Positions 12,590 to 23,000 of a DNA stretch of 64,000 nucleotides are shown one piece after another. A program made the position numbers and the translations under genes. Position 1 is the first letter of the stretch. Each line of letters starts with the position of its first letter. The DNA is taken from assembly GCA_036897445.1 (NCBI GenBank), contig JAYMTL010000049.1, forward strand, positions 57,652 to 121,651. Reading direction: 5' to 3'. Source of the stretch: Pelargonium tetragonum (taxonomy: Eukaryota; Streptophyta; Magnoliopsida; Geraniales; Geraniaceae). The notes under the pieces were generated by a model. That model was given only the letters and a program-made list of their open reading frames with translations. It made no database searches and was not told the DNA's origin.

Positions 12590-13760
12590 CAAATAGCTAC
12601 AATTCTGAGAGTTACCTGGAACCCAAAGAATCTAAGAAGGATAATCTGGTATCTATCTTAATGCTTGCACAATCCTCCTCTCTAAGAAAATCCAAGCACG
12701 CTTTACCAATAATACAAAGGCTTTTGCTTGGCTTCCAGAGGCTTGCTTTATCATTAGCTGCTAACAAGATTCTAAACTTAAGAGTACTAGGATTAGAGAG
12801 TTCAAACAGGCTTTAGGCAACTTTAGTTGGTAAGGCAAAGCTTGTCTTTGTACTGTCAAGATAGCTTTCATTCTCCAACGGGTTCCTGTAAGTTCCTCAG
12901 TTAGTACAAGTTAGGTTGGGAATACTTAATTGGTACAGTCAATAAAAAAAGTACCTAAATGTCCAGGCTCGGGAAATCCATAAACAAGATAAAATTCAGG
13001 AATAGTTGGAATAGTAACTAACATTAATGCGATACCTTCTAGCTACAGCAACAGGATATGCTTTAGCTGCACTGGCTAAACAGATAGTTCGGAATCAACC
13101 TCTCTAAGGCTAAGCTACAATTAGTTTAAGTTACTTATTTATCGAGGAACTTTTAAGATTTAAGATTCTGGAATAGAATACAGGAACTTTCCTAAACCTA
13201 TAACTAGTTACTACTAAGTTTATATCTAAGAAACTGCACGAGCTCCGAGAGAGTCTACAAGATAATCCTACCCACTAAAGGAATCGACTCTCAACTCGAA
13301 ATATTCTTCAAGGAAAGCTCTAGCTTATTATCCTCATAAGCTTTCCTAAAACAAAGGTTTCTATCTTTATCCTTGTTCTCCACAGTTCCTAGCTTTACAA
13401 TGAATACATTTACACCTTCCCTTTAATTAAAAACTAGTAGAACCTCCTTTAAATAAAGATTAAGAAAGATGAGTCTTCTATACCATTCCGGAGTTCTTAC
13501 AGCACTTCCTTTACTTTTTTTAGCCTTAAGCTGCGCAGTCCCATTAGACAAAGTTCTCTGCTTTGGACAGCTTTCACTTTGCCCTCAAGGAAACAAAGAG
13601 TTATAGTTTGGTTCCGAAGTACATATTCTATTAAAAGAGGTTGGGCGGTTTCTTAGACTAGTTCTAAACAAGTAAATGGATTTCTAGTTCGGTTTTAAAA
13701 GGAAATCTGGTTCCTGCAATGAACAAAGCAATTGGTACAACCAGCTCGATTGACAGATTA
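12590..13760 (-). mobile_element. Ty1/copia pol fragment(s), second copy, decayed
   Basis: This belongs to the same compositional block as the clearer copia copy to its right but repeats RT motifs, so it must be a second copy. On the minus strand 12634-12691 gives FLREEDCASIKIDTRLSF. That fits the copia RT stretch after 'L-Y-G-L-K-Q-A-P', where the family has 'F-L-x-x-x-G-F-x-x-x-K-x-D-x-x-L-F'. Just before it, 12705-12719 reads as LYYW. A counterpart of the RT 'L-L-x-L-A-A' stretch is seen near 13020-13060. Between 13060 and 13760 I found only doubtful RT-like words (13400-13600). The left edge at about 12590 coincides with the return to background composition, so the 3' part of this copy is missing. 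Confidence 0.5.
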
Positions 13761-15115
13761 GAACAATTCTTTGCCTTGGTAAAGCAAGTTTATGTGCTAT
13801 ACCATCATAATAACAAGAACACCTTTGCCTACAAGTTAGCACCCAAAGCAGAATACATTAATTAACTCCTTAACAGGCTCATTTAAGGATAACTTATTAG
13901 CATTAATTCTTTACTGCAATGTCAGCCAGCCTGCTTTAGCCACAAATTAGAAGTTCTCGGAATTCTTTATTGGAAGTGTCCTCTCTAGATAATCAATCTG
14001 GTTTATGTCTTAAACTCAAAGGAATCTACTCCTTTATTAGACCTAAAAAGCTCCTGGAATTAAAGGACTCCTACTAAACGGGAACTCTTTTAAGGTTAAG
14101 CCTCTCCTTTAGCAGCTACTGCCAGGTTTCATTAAGGACTTAGAATCCTTACCGCCTCGCCTATTTATTAGAACAAAGGATTGTCTGCTTTATAACTAAA
14201 GAAGGAATTACTCTAAACTAAAACAAACAAATAGAATCAGGTTTATTAACTGGTACCTCTAAGATTAAGGAATCTCCTAAACTATCTATAAAGAACTATA
14301 AATTCTTAGGACTCTAAAGCGACACAGGAATACTAAAATCTTATTAAACTCCTTGCTTTGCACATAGATTGGCTTACAAGCTACAAGAGAATCTGATGTT
14401 ATCATTTGCGTGCTTTATACAAAGAAACAAAAACCCTGAATACAGGAATACAGATTCTACAGAATAACCCCTTCCCTGAAGTTTCTATCTAAAATGGCAT
14501 TTATCCGTAGTTTGGCTAACTTTTTGATACATTTAGCTCATAAACAGAATTTCATAACTCTTTTAACTTTTAATAAGGTCCTTATAATTATACCTTATCT
14601 TGGTACTTTGACATGAAGAAGGCTACACTTTCCCTTCACATCTAAAAGCCTTACGAACAACTAGATAAGGATAGGATACCAAAGCTACAAGAGCTACAAG
14701 GACAACTCCAAAAGATATAGAATTCTGAGAACTTTCCTAAATTGATATGATAGAAATAGAACAGGTTCTCCTAACTAAATCCACAGTCAAAGAAGGCTGA
14801 AGAGCTTGCTTTGGATAAAATAGAGCTACACTAGCTTTGGACAGCTTTACAAGAACAGCTTTCACAGGCTTTCCTAAAATAGTTACAGTGACTTATTAAT
14901 TATCTATCCCTTACCTCCTTTGCCTTCAAATCCCAACCATGAAAATTCCTCTAAGCTCATGTATCTAGAACTAGAGAATAAGTCTTTGAAGCAATTCCTT
15001 ACTTTCATGTCTTTCATGGGACGAAGTTCTTTACTATAAATCCGAGTCTTAATGGCTTAATGGAAGCTGTTGCAGCTAAGCTAAACAGGAGATTCTATTT
15101 GAGGATTTCCTTGTG
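13760..15115 (-). mobile_element. Ty1/copia reverse transcriptase-RNase H, decayed
   Basis: This is the best-preserved element in the window. Reading the minus strand from right to left, copia (RVT_2-type) RT and RNase H motifs appear in the correct order and roughly correct spacing. They are SLAATA at about 15065-15083 ('L-L-x-L-A-A'), KLSKASVAL at 14821-14850 ('K-L-x-K-A-L-Y-G-L') followed by KQAL, and GIIIRT at about 14580-14600, preceded by a stop, where the active-site 'Y-V-D-D-I-I-I-T-G' belongs. Next come ACKPIY at 14364-14381, NKPDSIC at 14230-14247 ('R-P-D-I-S'), NEPVKELINVF at 13843-13883 ('H-x-R-x-K-H-I-x-V'), and FTKA at 13772-13783. The active-site aspartates are lost, frames shift and stops are frequent. 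About 20 residues are missing in RNase H. Composition differs from the flanks: CA and TG are common. Confidence 0.8.
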
Positions 15116-15240
15116 CGTAGGATAGTCAATTTAGTGTTTACGGAATAAAGAGTTGAAGCTAAGTAATTACAGCTTTCTAGTTTAAAAGAGGTTCTATTTT
15201 CCTTTCCTTATTCTTATTGTTGGCTGTCATGTAATTTCTT

Positions 15241-16042
15241 TTTAGAAGGGTTCTCGTAACCCATATATTAGCCCGGAAAAGTCAAACTTTTTATCGCAAC
15301 GTATACCAACTTAGGGATTGCCCCTATTAAACTAGCTTATTCCTCAACTGAGTAAATGAAATTTTTAAAGGAATTCCAGGGATCCCTCCTAAGAAGGGAA
15401 TTCTGTGTTAATTTCTAAAAGTCTATTAAAGGAATAGTATGCTATAAAGAAAGAGTTGGCTTTACTGCATCGGAGCCTTATTTAGTAAAAATTTTAAACA
15501 TATCTAGGAGAGCTTAATTTCACAAAACCTTCAACATTAACAAATAAGCTTAATCCTATCTCTTTTTTACTCCATTACCCTATTCTAATTTTGGAACTCC
15601 TTGTTAAAGTAATCTAGGCACAAAACAATTAACTAAAACGAAGTACTGAGATTACTGCCTAATTTTTGGGGGTTTTACTATGTGAAAGCAGTCCCTTTAC
15701 TCTAAGCCCAAAAAAAGGCCCCATATTCATATTAGAGATTACTTATTTCACGGATGAGATACTCTGTAAATTGTACTTCATGAATGGCTTTGGCTAGAAT
15801 ACTTTTTACTTGCTTGGTTAATCGAATAAGAATTAAACGATACCAACACAGGCAACAAACTAAAAAACTCTTTATCCTAACAAGTTTTTAAGATTAAGGC
15901 GCTATAAGCGAGTAGGGTAACCAAAATATGACCCCTATCGTATCAAAAAGACTTTGGCAATAAAAGCAAACATACCGGGAATTAACCTACAACAAAGAAA
16001 TTTTAGTGAGTAAATACACCCTGTTAAAGAGTAACACAGCGC
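15241..16042. other. no recognised feature
   Basis: Composition returns to the TA-rich, CA-poor background near 15240, which marks the right edge of the copia block. No integrase or LTR of that element was recognised here. Confidence 0.4.
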
Positions 16043-16128
16043 AAAGGCGTTTTAGATAGCATCTTTACTTATTAAGAAGCCACGGCGCTCCTATAAAAGG
16101 GGCGCGTACATGGGTTCGAGTCGCCTTT
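16043..16128 (+). other. tRNA-like relic with hairpin and B-box
   Basis: AAAGGCG (16043-16049) is perfectly complementary to CGCCTTT (16122-16128), giving a closed 86-base unit. Inside it, GCGCTCC (16085-16091) pairs with GGGGCGC (16099-16105, one G-T pair) around a 7-base loop. A GGTTCGAGTC sequence (16113-16122) matches the T-arm/B-box of tRNA genes. The T-stem cannot form because its 3' strand is absent, and no D-arm is seen, so this is not a working tRNA. A piece of the 3' side resembles the tRNA-like sequence at 29746-29766. Confidence 0.3.
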
Positions 16129-16222
16129 CTTGTAGAAAATAATTGCTATAAAAATCTCACTTCCAAGACTCTACATCTGACCTTAAGGATATTTTTCTAC
16201 TTAACAAGTTTCAGAAATTTAA

Positions 16223-16405
16223 ATGGAATCCAACGAAGCCCAAACGATCCATTATTATTTATTACCAGTTTTCTTAGTATTGTATTCGCAGGAGCCCCCA
16301 GTGCAAAAAGTTTATAAAAAGTCAAGCCCGTTAATTAACAAGAGTTTCCTTACGAGACTCCTCTGGTTTTTACTTATAAACTCCTCTAAATCTTATTTAA
16401 CTTAA
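16223..16405 (+). mobile_element. Ty3/gypsy RT upstream segment, decayed
   Basis: The 60-codon plus-strand frame fits the segment leading into gypsy RT. Residues 25-36, PPVQKVYKKSSP, match 'P-P-x-x-x-I-Y-x-L-S-P'. After a leucine-rich stretch, residues 52-58, INSSKSY, match 'I-R-P-S-x-S-P'. The spacing between the two is close to the family's. The catalytic part of RT does not follow directly. The next RT-like pieces on this strand are at 17.9 and 18.8 kb. Confidence 0.45.
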
Positions 16406-17903
16406 AAAATCTACCCGCTAAGAAAGCATGCTCTGATCAAAGGGGAGGGAGGGCCAGCATATTCTATATAACCTTCTTCTAGAAATCAAATAGTATAAAC
16501 AGAGTATAACAAATAAGGAGAATCACTTAATTAATCTTAATAAGGAGTTTTTGAGTGCCCCCTCTCTATACTGGAAAAGATTATAGCCCTCTCTACCTAT
16601 GGATAACAAAAATGGGTAAAGTTAAGTCTAATAAAGGAAAATAAGTTGTTACTACTTAATGAATACCCTTGCTTGTAAGATCTCAAAATTAGAACTTGTA
16701 TCGGGAGCCGGTAAATCCTTATTTAGTATCAAAATGCTTTATCAATTTTTTAGGTAATTGTTCGGACTCAAGTTAATTTTGATAGGACAAAACACGGGTT
16801 TAGAACAGAAGTTTTAGTGGGACATACCTTTCATTGCGTATATATAGCTTTTCCCTTTTTGGTATATGAGTTTAATTACTGCATTCTTCATAGACATTTT
16901 CTATGGCCGCCCCTCGTCTAGTATTTTGTTTCACCAACTTACATAAAAAAGACTCTGTCAGAAATCCCGTTATTAAGATCGAAAGTGCTCGCTTTAACAA
17001 GCAATATTACTAAAATTCGTTATTATACAAGAAAACTAACTTGAACCCGTTTACTATAAATACACAAGAGGGGATCTAATCTTCTAGGCCTTTATTTCTT
17101 TTTTATTAAAAACCCGGCACCAAGCACTTAAAAAATGAAAGATATTGCGATATCCTTTAAAGCCTAAGGTAACTAAACAACTATTTTTCTTAAGTCTCTA
17201 ATACTCTGCGGAGGACAGGTTTATACCCAAATGGATGGATTTTAAGCTACTATTACTATATAGAAAAAAGCTAAGGTTTTAAAGGATATCCTATTCGAAG
17301 AACGGGTGTAACTAAATTAGTCCGCGAATTAAAAATATATATACCCATAGTCTACCTGTCCTTTGCTACTATATATATATAGTAGGTCCTACAAGAACCT
17401 GACTTTATCGAGCGAAAACGGTAGCTTTTTAGGAAAATCCTTTCAGCTAGACGTTCATAGTCCAAATTTCGTATAATTGGCTTAAGCTTAGAGGTTTTCA
17501 TATAGTTTCGGATTGACGCTAAAAATAAGAGTTACGGTACCCTTAAAGATTACAGCTTTGCAAAACTAAAAGCAAGTTAGCTTGATTATGGACTTAAGCT
17601 CCTGGATTTCACTAGAACTTTTAAAAAGCTTGACCTCTTTTACTCGAAAAAACTAAAACTATAGCTCTAGCCTAATCCTAAGAACTTGCGCAAGCCTCCT
17701 GTAAAATACCGAATAGGGAATAATTGAAAAAAAGACCTAGATATAGCTACCAAGTAATAGAGCAAAGCCTTTCTTTAAAGGCTTTCTGCGGGGTAAGGGA
17801 CTCTCCTAAAGTACTTTATTAAAAAGTTAGCTCGAGTAAAAGCCTAATACAATATCGGGGCCTAGCAGTTAAGAATTTCCTTAAAGAATCCTGCAGAATA
17901 GAT
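16406..17903. other. AT-rich stretch, one palindrome
   Basis: No domain is recognised. A short plus-strand peptide at 17222-17242, YTQMDGF, resembles the 'H-P-Q-T-D-G-Q' box of gypsy integrases, but nothing around it supports the call. The 20-bp palindrome at 17366-17385 lies here. Confidence 0.35.
17366..17385. repeat. 20-bp perfect palindrome
   Basis: CTACT, ten bases of alternating AT, then AGTAG form a perfect palindrome. The AT core is low-complexity, so chance formation is likely. Confidence 0.6.
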
Positions 17904-18140
17904 TTGACTCTACCTCTAATTAGAAATCTAACTTTAAAGGGTTATTTTCTAAAATTTGTATTGGCATTAATCAGGCCCGTACCCGTGTTATTGCGGAAGT
18001 TCTTAATAAATTTCTATAGCTATGCAAGCAAGTATTTTCACTGTCTTGGCGGTTATAGCTTGGGTCTAAAAAGAAAGTTAATAGGAAACCTAACTCTGTC
18101 CTTTACGGGTATAGGGGCCCGTATGAAGAACGTAGAATAG
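17904..18140 (+). mobile_element. possible Ty3/gypsy RT N-terminal part, decayed
   Basis: This 78-codon plus-strand frame has LIRP at residues 22-25 and PVLLRKF at 27-33. In gypsy RT the family has 'I-R-P-S-x-S-P-x-x-A-P-V-L-F-V-K-K', so the middle would be deleted. Further on, HCLGGYSLGLKRKL (residues 47-60) can be placed on 'F-C-V-D-Y-R-x-L-N-K-x-T-I' with a single-residue insertion, but only Cys, Tyr and Lys agree. It lies upstream of the central RT piece at 18773 on the same strand, in the right order, with some 600 bases of unrelated sequence between. Confidence 0.4.
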
Positions 18141-18772
18141 CTGGGTCTCACTTAGAATTGCAGGATATTAGGGGGTATTACTGAATAGTACGAAGCATTT
18201 ACCGGATATGCGTAGAGTTTCCGAGTTCTAACACTCTAAGAATAAAAGGTTTAATTTAGGCGAAACAGATGTCTAAAAGCGACCCCTAGTTTACAACTAA
18301 GAAGAATTTTGTGCAAATATAGAACCAAGAAGTACAAGGATCCTTGACTAACCCTTTTTATAAAATTCCCGAAAAGCCCCTTTAATTAACAGGCTGGGTA
18401 AACCCCTCTTTCCTATGGGTATCCCTTTATAAAAAGGGGGTAGGCTTTAGTCTCCTTTAAAAATTCTTAAAACAAATATGATGTAAAGAAAATTCCTGTT
18501 GTTGATCAAAACCGGAATTGCTTGGATAGGACTCCTTTTCTATAACTAATAAACAAAGAAGAGTAGACTGCCGAGAAGGAGTAAGAAAAAGGCTCGCTTG
18601 CGAAGTATAAAACCTTTTTGCTTGAACTTGATTTATCTTTCCTATTACAAAGGCTATTCGCCAAGGAGTTTTGTATTCAATAACTGTACTAATATTGTGT
18701 AGCTTTTAATATTCCTGTTTTGTAAAAACGGAATATGCACTATTCAAAAATCTCTAACGGGTATTTACTGCA
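18141..18772. other. no recognised feature
   Basis: AT-rich, no motif. It separates two RT-like pieces that would normally be nearly contiguous, so it may hold a later insertion. Confidence 0.35.
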
Positions 18773-18958
18773 GTGTATAGTACTGAATTAGGAAAAGAAG
18801 GGTTTTATATTAAGATTTTCATTTCCGAGATACGAAATGAAAAAGAATGCTGGTGTTTCGTTAGTTATGTTCTTCTCTATGGGATCGAGTTGAAAAGTAC
18901 TTTACCTCCGTATCCACCAAAGCCTTTAACTCGGGTTTCCGTCTACAGCTTTGTTTAA
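18773..18958 (+). mobile_element. Ty3/gypsy reverse transcriptase, central part, decayed
   Basis: Residues 2-19 of this 61-codon plus-strand frame, YSTELGKEGFYIKIFISE, align without gaps to the RT segment around the first catalytic Asp of fungal-type gypsy elements ('Y-F-T-K-L-D-x-x-x-x-F-x-K-I-R-I-x-E'): Y, T, L, K, I, I and E are kept, but the catalytic Asp is now Gly. Downstream Trp25, the YGIE at residues 36-39, and a Pro-rich stretch fit 'E-W-K-T-A-F', 'Y-G-x-x-E' and 'M-P-F-G-L' less well. The kept 'K-I-x-I-x-E' points to the kind of gypsy RT common in ascomycetes. Confidence 0.6.
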
Positions 18959-19821
18959 GATACGCTCTGTTTTCTGACTAAACTACGCCCCTCAATTTCG
19001 CTTAGTCGATAGGATCCACTTTTAGAAATAGAAATCCGGGTAGTAATATTGTTTAGTTTTCATCCGCAATTGCTCCTTACTTCATTTTATTTTAGAATCT
19101 AGGTTTCTTCAGGGCTATGTCTCTTGCCTGAGTAGTAACTTCGACTTATAGAATCTTAGACTAGTCTTAACCTAAGAGTTCTCCTTAGGAAAAAAACTCC
19201 CATTAGAAAATTCAGAACTAACTAAAAGTGAGTCAAGCTAGGAGGTGTTTAGTGGTGGAGAAAATCCCGCTTTTTTAAAATCAAAGTTCAAGAACACTTT
19301 ACCTGTGATATAAAAGGATTAAAAAAAGTAATTGTACATACTTTTGAGTTCTAATGGCCTTAGATTAAGGGGGGTACTTAATAGGGCAGTTTTTTTATAC
19401 TTACATAATTGAAATTGTGTTAGCTATGACTTATTCTTTGTTCAATTTAAATCCTCTTTAGTCGGTTCCTTAACATATGGAATTCCCGGTGTAGTTGTGT
19501 AGTTAAAGAGTTTTTCTTCCTTAGAAGAGGGTTAACCCGTTTATGAGTTCTGCAAACTTTATGGCTTCGACTCCTTCTTTGTTTAACTAAAATCGAAATT
19601 TCTTTATATTTATAATATAATTGATACGGGACCGGCCCTATAACAAGACTCCCAGAAAACTTACAAGAAAAGCTCTTATTTAAGCACGCCTTCCGGCTAA
19701 CCCCTATATCCGACCCCAGTCAACTTTAGTTAATAAGTTAATAAACTGCAATTACAATACAAAAACTTAACTTTGAGATTAGCTTTTGCCCTTTGAAAAT
19801 CCTGGGGAGTTCCCCTACTTT
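18959..19821. other. no recognised feature
   Basis: AT-rich, no motif recognised. Confidence 0.4.
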
Positions 19822-20043
19822 TTATAGGATTTTACCAACAAAGCGGAGTGAATTAAGTATATCGAATAGCAGGGACTGGTTATAGGGATATATAGAGCTT
19901 GATTTTCTATTAAAGTCTTCCCCTTGAACTTTACACAACCTAGTAAGAAAGCTAACGGAAAGTACTACTAAAACCCCTAAAGAGTGCGTGTTATATCTCA
20001 AAATATAGATAAGAATAGTCGAATAAGATGGGAAATTCCCCAA
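19822..20043 (-). mobile_element. Ty3/gypsy reverse transcriptase, N-terminal part, decayed
   Basis: The 73-codon minus-strand frame follows the start of gypsy RT almost from end to end. Residues 21-28, SLGVLVVL, fit 'S-P-V-L-F-V-K-K'. Residues 35-45, RLCKVQGEDFN, fit 'R-L-C-V-D-Y-R-x-L-N' with one inserted residue. Tyr52-Pro53 fit 'Y-P-L-P'. Residues 58-72, LLFDILNSLRFVGKI, fit 'L-L-D-x-L-x-x-A-K-I-F-T-K-L' with one insertion. It ends just where the first catalytic Asp would be. The transcriptional sense of the lost element is right to left. Confidence 0.65.
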
Positions 20044-23000
20044 AACCCCTGCTTTGAAAAAAAAGTCTAAATAAAAGGAACTCCTCCATCGTCGCTCCGA
20101 GGAAAGGTCCCTGAAATATCATTCTCTTTTGTTTACTTGTATTGATTGCCAAAAATTGAGTATTAGAGCCCCTCCTTATGCGCCTTTATCTGCTAGCCAC
20201 CTGCCTCTACTCTCGAGCATAAACAAGGCCTAATTTACTAGTAAGTTCCTCGATTAAAAATTTCCTTATTAGGATGTTTCAAAACAAGTTAGAGATACTT
20301 ATAAATTTTTAATGCGTTTTCTTTTTTATTTCATAGCTTTTTCAGAAACTTTATGACTTAGGATTAACCCGCTTTATCAAATAAAGGGGCCAGAAAGTAG
20401 AACACTAAAGGAATCCCCCTTTGTAGAATGGAAATACATAATAGATATAGCTTGTTATAAAGTGAATTTATTAGATAGGAAAGCGTCCTTCTTAGGGATT
20501 ACAAGTACTCTTTACTTCTTCCGTGTTAAGTTCCCCGTTTATAATAAGTTCAAAGAATCTTGTGATATCTAGATTTGAACCCTTGACAGAGGCAGTTGCA
20601 GAATTTTCAAGAAAAATGCAGGCTTTCGCACATGTTGGCTAGCATTTCTCGTTTAAGGAGTCTCAATATTTAGTTTTAATGCAATAGTACTATAGCTCTC
20701 TGCTCTAATTCTGCAAAGCGCACCCTTTTCTTTAGCAACAGGGAATTAACAAAACTTTCATTTTACTATTTCAGATTCTCCTCTACTTATTTGTAACACG
20801 AATTCTTAAGGATTCCCTTATAGAGAACAGAAATTAGAACTTTTATGCCTTATAGGTGTTTCTCTCTTTCTCGTAGAAACCTCCTTTTGTCCTATTCCCG
20901 CCTTGAATCTAAATTTGACGATCACTGCCCCAGCTTCGATTTTCCTTAGTGAAAACGAGCTTATAATTCGTTTTAAGTTTATAATATATAATGAAAATTC
21001 CTAGGCTTCTCATTAATATTAATAAAACTCTTTCTACTTCTCTATGCTTATTCTTTATCTCTATTTCTAGATTCCTAGGAAGATTTGAGTTTTGTTTTTA
21101 TAGATTTTCTCTAAAACCCAGCCTGTCTTATTACCAATCCTGTAATTATATTCCTATAAGAGGGTAAAGAGCCGAGAGGGGTCTAAAACAGTTAAAACTA
21201 GATGGTAACACGTCTCGAAAAGCTTTTCATTTTGTGCCACAGGCTCAAACCCAATCTTTTATAGTTATAGTTTGCAAGCTTTTTCTATTATCTAGAGTAA
21301 CTCCCGGGCACCCAATACAATAGAGGGATTTTCACTCACACAAAAGCCTAAACTACCTTTTATCTGTTATTATATTTCAAAAGGATCCCTGTATTGTAAT
21401 CATTATAGTTTTGTTATCCGGATTCCTAGTATATTAAACCTTTAACTACAAGAAGTGGAAGTGCTTTGTCCCAGATTACTGAGAAAGTATACTTTAACAA
21501 AAAAGAATGTGGGTATATTCCCTATAAAGTCTAACTCGTATTCGTATGGAAGTAAAGCCAGGTGTGGATATCCTTATCAGTACTACAAGGTGGTTTTTTA
21601 ATGTGAAAGTTTGTATCTCTCTTCCCTATTTCTGGATTGAAAGTACCCCTTTACAAGCTGGGAATTAGAAATATTAAAAAGAAGGTTTATAGGCACCCCT
21701 TTATATGATATGTGCGAGCACAAAAGAAGACTAAAAGAACTAAGCAGAGAAAGAGAGACCTGATAAATAAAGAGCAAAGTAGTTGATGGCTAAGCTAAGT
21801 AAGTTACGTGATATTAAGACTTTTTAATACGTCCCTTCTCGGAAGGGCACTGGCCTATATAGAAGCATAACATATGATATTGAAAAATAAGCTTACGCTT
21901 GAATATGCAAGGAACAAAACTCTATCTACCAAGATTAGAAGCACCTCTCCAAAAAATTTGCTTAGAAATGTAAGTCTACTCTCGTGTTATATACTCCGTC
22001 TTTGGACTTTTGTGCTACAGCCCTCCTATTCCCTGCCTATGGGCTACTAACTACCCCTATACCTATTATAGTAAACTTATTCTATTATCTATATGTAATT
22101 AGTCTTACTTGTTAAAGTCTTTTCCTTTTGTTCCTTGTGTTGTTATTACTTTAATTTAAAAAGGATACAAACCTTATTTAGTATTTGAGGATTACAATAC
22201 CCGACTGGAGATGTAGGAAAGAATACCTACTTACGTTATAGCACATATTACTTTCTATTATTGACTTACTTCTTCTTAACCTTATCTTACTAGCAGTCTT
22301 CTTTGTATTTGTAGCTAGACCTTTATCTGCTTTCTTAGCTAGAGCTAGACTCCTTTTATTCTTCTAGTCCTATTGCTAGGGTGTTTTCTTGTTAAAACGC
22401 GGAGTTTTGAAGTAAGAGGTAGGTATTCACTGATCAAGAAAATTGTAAATAAAGTTTGAATTTTTACTGAACAAGGTGACGAAGTCAGTGTAACTAAGTC
22501 GTCAGGAGGCGCGTTTCTTAAATCTTTTAGAAGAGAAGCTAGGTTTTTGGAATTTTAAGGTAAGTCTTTTTACAAAGTTTTTTCAGTATCGGATATTTCA
22601 GGTTTTGGGGCGCTAAAAGTTCACAAAGGAAAGGGCAAGGCCTAGAAGAGGTGTAGTTTAATAAGAAGAGTAGGAGTTCTAAGGGATTTTAATTTATAGT
22701 AGAGGTTCCGTGAGTCCTCAGTTAAAGCATTATGTACTACATAATGAGAGTAATACAATTTCTATAAGATATGCATTTTTAGGATAAAAAAAGTCTAACA
22801 TGTTGTATAAAGAACTAAAACCTTTACTCACGATATAGTGTTGATGAAAGAGACTCTCAGGGAATCCTTTATTTAAGTTAAGTTCAACAGATCCACATCC
22901 TATTGAAAAGAATTTAACTAGTATTATCTCACACCAGCAATAAAACCTTTTTTGACACTAACAGATAATCCTTTGTAATTGCTTGAAAAATCCAGTTTAT

